The notes beneath the pieces were generated by a model, which ran no database searches, was not told the DNA's origin, and saw only the letters and a list, made by a program, of their open reading frames with translations. A stretch of 64,000 nucleotides of DNA, taken from positions 62,001-126,000 of the forward strand of contig OMYJ01000001.1 of the NCBI GenBank assembly GCA_900315245.1, in the 5' to 3' direction. The position numbers and the translations under genes are program-made. Each line of letters starts with the position of its first letter. Position 1 is the stretch's first letter. Source of the stretch: an uncultured Bacteroidales bacterium (GTDB lineage: Bacteria > Bacteroidota > Bacteroidia > Bacteroidales > WCHB1-69). Shown one piece after another: positions 27,894 to 38,128 of the stretch.

Positions 27894-27990
27894 CGGAATA
27901 GATTTTTCTTGTTTTTGACGACAAAATTGCCAAAACATTTTGTACAATAATATGATACACCTCTTTTTGTAATGATATTTGGAGAAAAAC

Positions 27991-27998
27991 TATTTTTG
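27991..27998 (+). promoter_or_regulatory. -7 box for the HTH regulator islet
   Basis: TATTTTTG ends 26 bases before the ATG at 28025. Confidence 0.7.
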
Positions 27999-28024
27999 CG
28001 CTATAATTTTAAACCAAATAAATC

Positions 28025-28663
28025 ATGGAAGAGACTATTGGCAATCGAATAGAAAATGAAGTGCGAAAGCAAGAATGGAATATTACCGAATTTGCGGATG
28101 CAATATGCTGTAAAAGGAATAATGTATATGACATCTTCAAACGGAATAATTTAGACATTAAATTACTCGCAAGAATCTCTAAAGTACTAAAACACAACTA
28201 TTTTAAGGATTTGGCTGAAGAACCCGAATTAGCAGAATTCACTGTTGAAGAATCTGAAAAAGATAAAACAAATAGAAACGCCGTTTCTCAGTTTTTTGAG
28301 ACAATGCCTGATGTATTGACACGAATTGGAATGAGAAATTGTATCACGTTTAACAAAAATGAGATGACGGGAGAAAACAGTATTGCTTTTCCGGATATGA
28401 TTCTTCCAGGCTATATGGTGTGCTTTACGATTGGAATGCGTTGGATAGATAAAGCGAATATTCTTAAGAATCCACTATTTGCTGTACAGACCTTAAATAC
28501 TCCGGACAATGTGCCTATTGATATTGTGGAGAATACACTTTTCGGTTCCGTGTTCATTGACATAGAACTTGATTACAAGTCCGAAAAGATGTGGGAAAAC
28601 ACGATGCGCTTTGTGAAAGACAATTGTCTTCAATACGCAAAATTACCTAAACGATTATATTGA
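28025..28663 (+). CDS. XRE-like helix-turn-helix protein with an unknown C-terminal domain (212 aa)
   Basis: Residues ~8-60 look like an HTH of the Cro/C1 type (QEWNITEFADAICCKRNNVYDIFKRNNLDIKLLARISKVL), followed by a low-complexity linker and a ~130-residue domain I do not recognise. It is probably a transcription regulator. It opens an AT-rich islet (28.0-31.1 kb) unlike its flanks and is followed after 15 bases by a secreted protein gene and then an HNH nuclease gene, suggesting one transcript. Confidence 0.65.
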   Translation: MEETIGNRIENEVRKQEWNITEFADAICCKRNNVYDIFKRNNLDIKLLARISKVLKHNYFKDLAEEPELAEFTVEESEKDKTNRNAVSQFFETMPDVLTRIGMRNCITFNKNEMTGENSIAFPDMILPGYMVCFTIGMRWIDKANILKNPLFAVQTLNTPDNVPIDIVENTLFGSVFIDIELDYKSEKMWENTMRFVKDNCLQYAKLPKRLY

Positions 28664-28678
28664 TTATATTTGATTGTT

Positions 28679-29260
28679 ATGAAAAAGTTATTATTCATTC
28701 TTTTGTCGATTGCATTTTTGACACCCGCCTTCGCTCAAAGCAATAATCACATGACGTTCAAGGGTATTCCCATTGACGGAAGCCTAAGCGATTTTACTGC
28801 AAAAATGAAACAGAAAGGGTTCACACATCTTGGAACACAAGATGGTGTGGCATTATTTAGCGGAGAATTTGCTGCATACAAAGATTGCACTATAGGAGCC
28901 GTGAGTTCCAAAAGCACAAATACTGTAAATAAAGTGGCAGTAATGTTTTCCGACTGTGACACATGGTCGCAACTTTATGGGAATTATAGTCGGTTAAAAG
29001 AAATGCTGATTCAAAAGTATGGAGAACCCACTGAGAATATTGAGAAATTTGATACCTATTCCGAACCACGTGACGACAATATGAGAATGCTTGAAGTCAA
29101 AATGGATCGCTGCGTATATGTTGCCACATGGGAGACTGAAAAAGGAGACATAGAGTTGGCTATAGAACATGCTGATTTTTCCTCATGCTTCGTACGATTG
29201 TCCTATTGGGACAAAATCAATACAGAAAAGGTGACCAATTCGGCAATTGATGATTTATAA
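28679..29260 (+). CDS. Secreted protein of unknown function (193 aa)
   Basis: The ATG at 28679 gives a clean signal peptide (MKKLLFILLSIAFLTPAFAQ); three in-frame codons before it are not needed. The mature part begins with MTFKGIPIDGSLSDFTAKMKQKGF, a pattern seen in small Bacteroidetes periplasmic proteins, then a segment with AAYKDCTIGAVSSK and VMFSDCDTWSQLYGNYSRLKEMLIQKYG. No enzymatic motif was seen. It lies between an HTH regulator and an HNH nuclease gene. Confidence 0.6.
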   Translation: MKKLLFILLSIAFLTPAFAQSNNHMTFKGIPIDGSLSDFTAKMKQKGFTHLGTQDGVALFSGEFAAYKDCTIGAVSSKSTNTVNKVAVMFSDCDTWSQLYGNYSRLKEMLIQKYGEPTENIEKFDTYSEPRDDNMRMLEVKMDRCVYVATWETEKGDIELAIEHADFSSCFVRLSYWDKINTEKVTNSAIDDL

Positions 29261-29272
29261 TAGACTAAAGTC

Positions 29273-30349
29273 ATGTATGATCCTGAAAAAATTACTCCTG
29301 ACTTCGGTTATGTAGAAGTCAAAGAATGTGATTACAAGGGAGAACATTACTCTGTGAGAGATAATGGAGCAGTTTGTCGTCACAAACAAAAGGATAAGCC
29401 TAAAAGGAAAAAAGATGATTTTTGGACGTTTGGCTCAAAGAACAAAAATGGTTATATGATTTTTTCAGGCAACGTTCGAGTTCATCAAATCGTATGTACA
29501 GCCTTTCATGGCCCGGAACCACAATCTCACATGGTTGTAGATCATATTGACACTAATCGTTGTAACAATCGTCCAGAAAACCTACGTTGGCTTACCCGAT
29601 TAGAAAATGCTCTCCTGAACCCTGCCACACGTAAAAAAATTGAGTTCCTTTGCGGCAGTATTGAAAATTTCATAAATGATCCATGTTGCTTACGTGATAT
29701 TACGGGCACAAACCAAGATGTTGCGTGGATGCGTACTGTTTCAAAAGAAGAAGCGAAGGCCTGTTATGATCGCATTATGAATTGGGTATCAAAACCAAAC
29801 ATTGAAGCTACGGAGAGCAAGGGAAGGTTTGGTGAATGGTTGTTCACTCAACCTCAAAAACCAGATTTCACACATACCAACAGTTCCCAAAATAATCTCC
29901 CTCCTGATGCAGAAGTGTCAGTAACTTCTATAACGGGCAAGACACGTTCTTTTGTTTTGAGAGATTCATTAACATCAAATGCTTTGCAAGGAGATTGGAA
30001 TACACCTACAGAATTCGTGTGTTGTCCTGTTAATATATCAAATACCCCTATTGAGGATTATTTTAATAATTTGGAAACAAATACGTTGTTTTCCCGCAAT
30101 CATTATGGAGAATCAGTTGTTTTAGATTTTGCGATATCTGATGACAAACAGCATTTATGGGTTTTAACGGAAAACCCTGATCCAGAAGCAGTAAAACGGT
30201 GGGGAGTCACAGAAATCGTCATGCATGACAATTGTTTTTTGCATATAAATCGACATACGTTTTTTGAAGAGATAGGTGGAAGAAAATATTTCACGCTTGA
30301 ACAAGGTAAAGCATGGATGGGTGGTGATTGTATGGACGATTATTGTTGA
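29273..30349 (+). CDS. HNH endonuclease-domain protein with unknown C-terminal half (358 aa)
   Basis: Residues ~1-125 resemble the NUMOD4/HNH arrangement of homing-type endonucleases: a YKGEHYSVRDNGAV segment, then VHQIVCTAFHGPEP and the HNH core VVDHIDTNRCNNRPENLRW with its histidine and two asparagines. The C-terminal ~200 residues are not recognised and have no clear hydrophobic segment. Base composition is AT-rich. It starts 12 bases after the secreted protein gene. It could be a free-standing homing-like nuclease or part of a small defence or mobile unit; the sequence does not decide this. Confidence 0.7.
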   Translation: MYDPEKITPDFGYVEVKECDYKGEHYSVRDNGAVCRHKQKDKPKRKKDDFWTFGSKNKNGYMIFSGNVRVHQIVCTAFHGPEPQSHMVVDHIDTNRCNNRPENLRWLTRLENALLNPATRKKIEFLCGSIENFINDPCCLRDITGTNQDVAWMRTVSKEEAKACYDRIMNWVSKPNIEATESKGRFGEWLFTQPQKPDFTHTNSSQNNLPPDAEVSVTSITGKTRSFVLRDSLTSNALQGDWNTPTEFVCCPVNISNTPIEDYFNNLETNTLFSRNHYGESVVLDFAISDDKQHLWVLTENPDPEAVKRWGVTEIVMHDNCFLHINRHTFFEEIGGRKYFTLEQGKAWMGGDCMDDYC

Positions 30350-30364
30350 TATCACCTCCATATA

Positions 30365-30482
30365 TTATGTGTTTTCAACACACCGACCAAGGTGGGCATC
30401 GCCGTACCCCCCCCGCACTCCCTTCGGTCGTTTGATGTGGGGTTACTAAAATATAGTGTCTTCGACACTACTGGCACTATAT
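30365..30482. repeat. Cluster of intergenic hairpins with TTC triloops
   Basis: The 305-base gap after the HNH gene holds several stems: TGTGT/ACACA at 30367-30381, a CCCC...GTGGGG stem at 30411-30442 with an inner CC-TTC-GG, and TAGTGTC-TTC-GACACTA at 30454-30470, which can alternatively pair ATATAGTG with CACTATAT. A run of eight C lies at 30407-30414. The CCCC-GTGTGGGG type recurs at 41547-41574. The rest of the gap (30483-30594) is AT-rich with nothing recognised. Confidence 0.75.
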
Positions 30483-30594
30483 CCTTCATTTCCCTCCAAA
30501 AAACCATTCCAAATTTTAACTATTCAAATCAAAATAGTTAATATTTAATCACAATTGATTGGTTGTCAAGAATAAAAAAAATATCACAAAACCC

Positions 30595-30625
30595 TTGACA
30601 AACGGTCGGTTTTGATGTATATTTG
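30595..30625 (+). promoter_or_regulatory. -33/-7 promoter for the 135-aa conserved hypothetical
   Basis: TTG (in CCTTGACA) at 30595 and TATATTTG at 30618-30625 are separated by 20 bases, a good fit to the Bacteroidetes -33/-7 arrangement. The ATG follows 29 bases later. Confidence 0.75.
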
Positions 30626-30654
30626 TCGGCGGAAATTCAAAATATCTGTTCGAT

Positions 30655-31062
30655 ATGATTATACCACAAGAAAACAACCGAGAGGCACTCAAACAACGAG
30701 AAGAAATCATTTCCAAAGTGTATCGTATATGGACTGAAAACAATCCCAGCAAACGAGTTTACAATCGTTCTTTCAAAGATTTTATCAATATTCGGTATCT
30801 ATCTATAACAGAGACTATTCGCCATGCAGCTAAAACGTATGAATCAACACTTGCGATGCTACAACTGGACACCATTTTGCGTTATTCTGTCAAATACGGG
30901 AAACCGAAAGCGCCAAAAAAAGGAGTGAAGAATCAAGCCGCATTCTCTCAGATACAGGAAATGCGATGCGAATTGATCGGGGTCGGTGTGGTAAAAATGA
31001 TGGTTGGTATAAAGCGAACGGGCGAGAAAATTCAATACTGCATCACGGCAATTAAGGCATAA
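30655..31062 (+). CDS. Conserved hypothetical protein (135 aa)
   Basis: I cannot name the family, although its pattern (helical N-terminus with YRIWTENNPSKRVYNRSFKDFINI, then SITETIRHAAKTYESTLAMLQLD, and a C-terminal MVGIKRTGEKIQYCITAI) resembles short soluble proteins seen beside mobile or accessory genes in other Bacteroidales. No signal peptide or membrane segment is visible. It has its own promoter and stands alone between the AT-rich islet and rarA. The 205 bases after it hold a possible minus-strand promoter (31153-31160). Confidence 0.6.
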   Translation: MIIPQENNREALKQREEIISKVYRIWTENNPSKRVYNRSFKDFINIRYLSITETIRHAAKTYESTLAMLQLDTILRYSVKYGKPKAPKKGVKNQAAFSQIQEMRCELIGVGVVKMMVGIKRTGEKIQYCITAIKA

Positions 31063-31240
31063 AAAAAAGAAATCGACAGGTTGGCTCTCTTGAAAGGTCA
31101 TCGCCAAATTGTGGACGTCTAAACGGACTGTTCCCCTATTGATTTCCAACTGCAAAAATACTCTTTTTTTAATATCCAAACATTCTTAGATAATTTTTTT
31201 TATATCAAATCCCATCCACCCCGCATATCCGTATTTTGTC

Positions 31241-31248
31241 TATCTTTG
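31241..31248 (+). promoter_or_regulatory. -7 box of the rarA promoter
   Basis: TATCTTTG ends 19 bases before the rarA ATG. Confidence 0.7.
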
Positions 31249-31267
31249 CGCGGTCAAATTCCGTGTC

Positions 31268-33549
<2,282 letters not shown>

Positions 33550-33550
<1 letters not shown>

Positions 33551-33594
33551 TGGTTATGGGTTATGGGTTATTGGTTATTGAAGCTGGTTATAGA
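33550..33594. repeat. GGTTATGGGTTAT word tract
   Basis: The 68-base gap is mostly degenerate GGTTAT/GGGTTAT/TGGTTATTG words, the reverse complement of the ATAACCCATAACC tracts at 25422 and 42697. Confidence 0.8.
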
Positions 33595-33618
33595 GAGAGA
33601 CTGAATATAATAAACTGA

Positions 33619-35247
33619 ATGCAAGGTAAGTCGGTTATAATAAAGGTTTTATGGATTACCGTTATGGTGTTTTCTTTGTGGGTTTCTGCAAAGGCGCAGA
33701 ATGGCGACACTTCTGTTTTACCCACAACAGATTCCATCATCGTGACTATAAAGCCCTTGCCTTCGGCCATAAATTCCCATTTTTCGGAGTATGCCGGCAA
33801 ATTGCTGCCCGATTCAACGTTTCTGTTCACCGCCATGCGCAATGATGCCGCTGAGGATGTCGAGCATTTCTTTGAAACAAACTGGTATTGTTATCTTTAC
33901 GAGTCAAAAGCCTTGACAGAAGGAAAATTTGCCCAATCTAAGCCGCTGCCGACGGCCATCAACCATCCCAAATACTTCAACAGCAACTTCTGCCTGAGCG
34001 AAGACGGCCGACGAATGATTCTGACACGCTGTGTCCGCATGGGAGACGGTGATCTGCACTGTGATCTGTGGCAGACGGAAAAGCATGGCGATAATTGGCA
34101 GAAGCCGAAGAAGTTGTCTTCGGTAATAAACGAGAAGGACTGTTCCACGATGCAGCCCTGTTTGGTTCAATTGTCTGATTATGAGATTCTTTACTTTGTT
34201 TCTGACCAACCAGGCGGATATGGAAAAACCGATATTTGGTACTCTATTTGTAAAAACGGTCATTTCCAGGAACCAGTGAATCTCGGTCCCGTCATCAATA
34301 CGGAAGGCGAAGAAGTCACCCCGTTTTACGACAAAGCCCATAACATACTCTATTTCAGTTCTGACGAGCACCATAGTATCGGCGATTTTGACATCTTTTG
34401 CAGTGAAGGGGGTTTGGGACGATGGCAACCGGTAAAGCATCTTAAAACACCTTTTAACTCGGTCTATAACGACTTCTATTTCACAATGAATCAAGATGGT
34501 AAGAGTGCTTTCCTTTCTTCTAACAGACCTTTCCGAGACTTCATCAATGACGACACTTGCTGCAACGACATCTATCACGTGCAATGGTCTTATCCTCAAA
34601 AAGATACAATAATACAGTCCCTTGAACCTGACGTACACGACAAAATCGCTTCAGTGTTGCCCATCACGCTCTATTTCCAAAACGACCACCCCGATCCGAA
34701 ATCCATTTCCGACACCACAGACAAAGACTATTTGGAACTATACAATTCGTATGTTAATGATATTCAGGAATATATTCACAAATCGGGAGAAGGGTTGACA
34801 GGTGAAGAGCAGCGAAGGGCAATGTATGCGGTGGCGGGGTTCATGCGTGACTCCGTTCAGACGGGTTATGCACGCTTACTGCTTCTGCAACAATATCTTA
34901 CCGAAGCGATGGAGAATGGCGACACCGTGGATTTGGCTATCAGCGGATTCGCCAGCCCGCTGCATAACAGCGAGTATAACAAGCATTTGTCTTCCAGACG
35001 AATTGTCAGTCTGCTGAATTATTTGCGAAATGCGGACAACGGCATTCTCTCCCCGTATCTTTCAGGGGAAAAGCCGGGATTGCAATTGTATATCTCACCC
35101 GAAGGTGCTGTGAATCACTCTTTTGAGACCGACGAGGTACGCGAAACGGTATTCGGCTTGCGTGCCGCAAAAGACCGCAAAATCGTGATTACCAATCCCG
35201 CCAAAAATGCGGCGATGAGCAAACCGCACAGGATATCGAACGGATAA
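33619..35247 (+). CDS. PorE-like envelope protein: WD40-like (PD40) repeats plus OmpA-like C-terminus (542 aa)
   Basis: A signal peptide (about residues 1-26) precedes a beta-propeller-like region (about 55-320) with PD40-type blades, for example NSNFCLSEDGRRMILTR, YFVSDQPGGYGKTDIWYS, YFSSDEHHSIGDFDIF and AFLSSNRPF. The C-terminal ~200 residues contain an OmpA-like layout (ISGFASPLHNSEYNKHLSSRRIVSLLNYL), which would bind peptidoglycan. This resembles PorE and related T9SS-associated proteins, and it follows a PorP/SprF-like gene. Its last 133 bases overlap the convergent PAP2 gene. Confidence 0.75.
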   Translation: MQGKSVIIKVLWITVMVFSLWVSAKAQNGDTSVLPTTDSIIVTIKPLPSAINSHFSEYAGKLLPDSTFLFTAMRNDAAEDVEHFFETNWYCYLYESKALTEGKFAQSKPLPTAINHPKYFNSNFCLSEDGRRMILTRCVRMGDGDLHCDLWQTEKHGDNWQKPKKLSSVINEKDCSTMQPCLVQLSDYEILYFVSDQPGGYGKTDIWYSICKNGHFQEPVNLGPVINTEGEEVTPFYDKAHNILYFSSDEHHSIGDFDIFCSEGGLGRWQPVKHLKTPFNSVYNDFYFTMNQDGKSAFLSSNRPFRDFINDDTCCNDIYHVQWSYPQKDTIIQSLEPDVHDKIASVLPITLYFQNDHPDPKSISDTTDKDYLELYNSYVNDIQEYIHKSGEGLTGEEQRRAMYAVAGFMRDSVQTGYARLLLLQQYLTEAMENGDTVDLAISGFASPLHNSEYNKHLSSRRIVSLLNYLRNADNGILSPYLSGEKPGLQLYISPEGAVNHSFETDEVRETVFGLRAAKDRKIVITNPAKNAAMSKPHRISNG

Positions 35248-35759
35248 TGAACCCCTACGTAGATGCGACTGTAACAGCTCAATAAGGTTACTCCGAAAAC
35301 AGATACCGCCAACAGCCACCGCCGCCTGACCTTCTTCCGAAGAAAATAGAAAAAGAGCAACGACGTGGTCATATAGTTGATGGCGTGATTCGAAGGACAG
35401 CTGTATTTGCCTCCCTTATAATAAGTTCCGTCTTTTTTCTGAAGCAGGTGTACCTGATATTCCCCATGATATTCGGCATCATGCGAAGGGCGCAGCCGCT
35501 GCACCGTGGGTTTGAGTACGCGCGCACCTATCGCATCAGCCATCAGTGTGACAGCAGCTATAAGAAGCAAAATCTTCCACGACTGCTTGCGATAAAAATA
35601 GACTATCAACAGGGATAAAATCAGGGAAAAAAGCAACCCGAACTGGGTACTGGTGATCACCCACATCACCTTGTCCCAGAAAGGAGAATTATGGCTGTTG
35701 ATGAACTGGAACAAGTTTTTGTCCCAGTCGAATGCGGAAGAGTGGAAAAATTCAGTCAT
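35115..35759 (-). CDS. PAP2-family membrane phosphatase (214 aa)
   Basis: About six hydrophobic helices carry the three PAP2 motifs: KPTVQRLRPSHD, CPSNHAINYMTT and SRIYVGVHYPFDI, with the catalytic histidines. Such enzymes dephosphorylate undecaprenyl pyrophosphate, phosphatidate or lipid A. The C-terminal helix (LCGLLIAAFLAGLVITIL) is needed for the fold and lies within the part overlapping the PorE-like gene, so the overlap looks real on this strand. GtrA and GT39 genes nearby suggest a link with undecaprenyl-phosphate recycling or lipid-linked sugars; that is inference. Confidence 0.85.
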   Translation of the reverse strand: MTEFFHSSAFDWDKNLFQFINSHNSPFWDKVMWVITSTQFGLLFSLILSLLIVYFYRKQSWKILLLIAAVTLMADAIGARVLKPTVQRLRPSHDAEYHGEYQVHLLQKKDGTYYKGGKYSCPSNHAINYMTTSLLFFYFLRKKVRRRWLLAVSVFGVTLLSCYSRIYVGVHYPFDILCGLLIAAFLAGLVITILRSFAARKPNTVSRTSSVSKE

Positions 35760-35766
35760 TTATGAA

Positions 35767-35832
35767 TGGTTATTGGTTATGGGTTATAGGTTATTGAAGG
35801 TTAGAGGGTTAAAAGGTTAGAGGGTTAGAAGG
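35767..35832. repeat. GGTTATGGGTTATAGG / GGTTAGAGGGTTAAAA word tract, overlapping the gtrA stop
   Basis: Degenerate GGTTAT- and GGTTAGAGG-type words fill the gap between PAP2 and the GtrA gene. The TAA stop of the GtrA gene (35825-35827) lies inside the tract. Confidence 0.8.
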
Positions 35833-36208
35833 TGAAGAAATAGTTCATAGTGAAATTCCAAAGGGTGACGACACCGATGGCGAATAATTTGGCAAGGTAG
35901 AAGTTCAATTTCAGTTTTCCGTGTAAAATACAAATCGTTAAATTATTGATTATTAATCCAATAACAGAAATCAAAAAGAATTTTCCGTATTCAACAGGGA
36001 TGTTTGTATTGGTGCTATGGAAGGTCCACAGACGGTTCCAAAGGTAGTTGTTGGTTGCGGCGAGCACAAAGCCGATGGAGTTGGAAACGTACTTATTCCA
36101 TCCGAACTTCTCCTTGCACAGCCACGTGGTGCCAAAATCGACCACCATACCCGAAAAGCCCACAACGCAGAACTTCAGAAATTTGAGTATCAATGTGCTG
36201 TTAATCAT
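35825..36208 (-). CDS. GtrA-family four-helix membrane protein (127 aa)
   Basis: The protein has four hydrophobic helices with the GtrA pattern KFCVVGFSGMVVDFGTTWLC and NYLWNRLWTF. GtrA proteins help flip or hand over undecaprenyl-phosphate-linked sugars in the inner membrane. Its ATG overlaps the stop of the GT39 glycosyltransferase by 8 bases, indicating translational coupling and a shared pathway. Confidence 0.85.
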   Translation of the reverse strand: MINSTLILKFLKFCVVGFSGMVVDFGTTWLCKEKFGWNKYVSNSIGFVLAATNNYLWNRLWTFHSTNTNIPVEYGKFFLISVIGLIINNLTICILHGKLKLNFYLAKLFAIGVVTLWNFTMNYFFTF

Positions 36209-37859
36209 GGACTTTGATTTTAATGGGAAGGCTGTTCACAGAACGATTGACGACGTTGTCCAAACAGATGACAACGGGAGCGTCGGGAATGTATTTGACA
36301 ACGGTATTACAACGCAAACTCCCGCCGGCTGGTATGACCATACCAGAGTCAATAGGGCTTGTTATAGGAGTAAATCGGCCGTCTTGCATATAGACAACGT
36401 GAAGCGTAATGGGAAATTCAGGATTGTCGAACACAAAATCCGTTTCGTATGGGTTACATAAGATAAGGTCAAGGTGGAGGGAATCGTTCGTAACTCTGTA
36501 GTTTTCAACACTTACCTGAATACGATTAGTACCTTGGAATGCTTTTGTTCTGTGGAGGTAAAAGGAGACACCATCCTTTTCAATCAAATCATAACCTCTA
36601 GGCACTCCGCGTTGATACACATTGGTGTTGATGATATTGACAGGTTTTCCCTGAACCTCTTTGTCAAACTGCCAAAGGTCAAATTGCGTCTTACGGTTAT
36701 ATAATGAACTGATTTGCATGGCGTTTTCACCAGTATAAAAGCGGTACAGGGAGGGGTCTTGGAAAGAGCCGGCAAACACCACAGGGGTTTGTCCGCAGCA
36801 TTCATGAATCACCGCGAATTTTTTACGGTCTCCAAGGATATTCAGAAAATTATTGTTCAATAAAGCCGGTGCCGCGAAACGCAATACCGTCAGTATCAAA
36901 GTTATCGGCACGATTCCTTTCATCAACCACTTGTGCCAGTGATCTTTACGCAATTCCTGCCATAGCACTATAATCATCGGCACGGAAGCTGCCACCGTCC
37001 AATGGGGTTCGGCATGACCCTTCAGGGTCATTACCCAGAAGAAGAGGACGAAACCGGCAATGGTAAAAAGGCAAGCCCGCTCAAAAAGGTCGTCTGTTTT
37101 TCGTCTTTGCCAACAAACGTAGAGGGCGAGGCAAAAACAGACCGGATTGAACACCAGCAGCTGATTAGGGATATATTCCAAGAGAGACAACAGGTGAAAA
37201 CCGTCGTTGCGGTCTAAGAGATGGTATTGGAAGCTGGGAAATCCGTTGCGTACCTGCCAAAGGATATGCGGTACAAACAGTACGGCAGCCAATAGCATCG
37301 CAATCCACACTTTCTTGTCTTTCAGTAGTTTAAGATTTGATAACAGCACGAATCCTGCCACAAGCACAGCCATATATTTGCTGTAGAACATAGCCGCGAG
37401 TGTCACACCGATTGCAAGGGCGACCGACCAGCTTGGATTGTCAAGGTAGTGGCGATAGAGGTAGAAAAAGAGTGCGGTGAAAAAAAGCAACGGTGCGTCA
37501 GGGGTGGTCACGAAACCATAGACGGAAAACATCACGAGAGAGGCGGCGACAGCAAAAAACGCCCAAACATCCTTGTTAGTCAGTGTAGTGTGTGGCAACA
37601 TCTTCCAAATAAGCCAAACGGTTCCGCCATGGAGCAATACTGTGGCGAAGCGGATAGAAAGATTTCCTTTGAAAAGAGCACCACTGAAAGCGGTGAGCAA
37701 CGCCACCATCGGCGGGTGGTCGTAGTAGCCCCAGTCGAGAAACTGTCCATACAGCGAATAGTAGGCCTCGTCCGAGAAAACGGGCGTGAAGATGGCCTGT
37801 AGCAAATCCGCTAACACCCAAATTGCCAGCAAGATATAGAACAATTTCTGCGGTTTCAT
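36201..37859 (-). CDS. GT39/ArnT-like integral membrane glycosyltransferase (552 aa)
   Basis: Residues 1-~380 are highly hydrophobic with about 11 helices; the first periplasmic loop has the catalytic motif TPVFSDEAYYSLYGQFLDWGYYDHPPM, whose Asp-Glu and YYDHPP are typical of the PMT/ArnT superfamily. The C-terminal ~170 residues form a soluble domain. The enzyme would transfer a sugar from a polyprenyl-phosphate donor at the outer face of the inner membrane. The frame is open 59 codons upstream across the tRNA gene, but the ATG at 37859 gives the family start MKPQKLFYILLAIW and lies 8 bases after a -7 box. Confidence 0.85.
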   Translation of the reverse strand: MKPQKLFYILLAIWVLADLLQAIFTPVFSDEAYYSLYGQFLDWGYYDHPPMVALLTAFSGALFKGNLSIRFATVLLHGGTVWLIWKMLPHTTLTNKDVWAFFAVAASLVMFSVYGFVTTPDAPLLFFTALFFYLYRHYLDNPSWSVALAIGVTLAAMFYSKYMAVLVAGFVLLSNLKLLKDKKVWIAMLLAAVLFVPHILWQVRNGFPSFQYHLLDRNDGFHLLSLLEYIPNQLLVFNPVCFCLALYVCWQRRKTDDLFERACLFTIAGFVLFFWVMTLKGHAEPHWTVAASVPMIIVLWQELRKDHWHKWLMKGIVPITLILTVLRFAAPALLNNNFLNILGDRKKFAVIHECCGQTPVVFAGSFQDPSLYRFYTGENAMQISSLYNRKTQFDLWQFDKEVQGKPVNIINTNVYQRGVPRGYDLIEKDGVSFYLHRTKAFQGTNRIQVSVENYRVTNDSLHLDLILCNPYETDFVFDNPEFPITLHVVYMQDGRFTPITSPIDSGMVIPAGGSLRCNTVVKYIPDAPVVICLDNVVNRSVNSLPIKIKVHD

Positions 37860-37867
37860 AACGGCGG

Positions 37868-37875
37868 CAAAAATA
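37868..37875 (-). promoter_or_regulatory. -7 box of the GT39-gtrA operon, almost leaderless
   Basis: TATTTTTG on the minus strand is followed by only 8 bases before the ATG, so the predicted transcript has a leader of about 1-3 bases. Confidence 0.65.
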
Positions 37876-37887
37876 CATAAAAAATAT

Positions 37888-37910
37888 GGAGACGATTGTA
37901 CATCGTCTCC
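37888..37910 (-). terminator. Terminator-like hairpin downstream of tRNA-Cys
   Basis: GGAGACGAT and ATCGTCTCC form a perfect 9-bp stem with a 5-base loop; on the minus strand ATATTTTTTATG follows. It lies 9 bases after the tRNA 3' end. The GAGACG arms resemble the palindrome family seen at 27862, so a repeat may have become the terminator. Confidence 0.75.
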
Positions 37911-37919
37911 ACATTTTTG

Positions 37920-37990
37920 AGGTCTCGTCCAGATTCGAACTGGAGTCAACGGTTTTGCAGACCGGTACCTAACCACTCGGCCACGAGACC
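37920..37990 (-). tRNA. tRNA-Cys (anticodon GCA)
   Basis: The minus strand folds as a cloverleaf: acceptor GGTCTCG paired with CGAGACC, D-arm with GAGTGGTTAGGTA, anticodon loop CTGCAAA giving GCA, and T-arm with GTTCGAATC. The discriminator base is U, as usual for tRNA-Cys. CCA is not encoded. A -7 box precedes it and a hairpin terminator follows it, so it is transcribed alone. Confidence 0.95.
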
Positions 37991-38005
37991 TTGATTTTGG
38001 AGCGG

Positions 38006-38013
38006 CAAAAATA
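38006..38013 (-). promoter_or_regulatory. -7 box of the tRNA-Cys promoter
   Basis: TATTTTTG on the minus strand ends 15 bases before the tRNA 5' end. Confidence 0.7.
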
Positions 38014-38107
38014 CACTTTTTTTTGAAACAACACACCCTTAAGGAAAAAAATTATCAAAGCGCATGGTTTGTCACTTTTTTCGTACCCGACAAATCACCA
38101 AAAAATG

Positions 38108-38115
38108 TATTTTTG
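38108..38115 (+). promoter_or_regulatory. -7 box of the S8 protease pair
   Basis: TATTTTTG ends 13 bases before the ATG at 38129. It overlaps the upstream extension of the open frame, which supports the later start. Confidence 0.7.
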
Positions 38116-38128
38116 CAAGTTTTTATAT

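Noticed and set aside
30859..31179. A 106-codon minus-strand frame opposite the 135-residue hypothetical gene
   Set aside because: It lacks a domain, and the + strand gene has a good -33/-7 promoter. The minus-strand -7 box is reported only as a weak finding.
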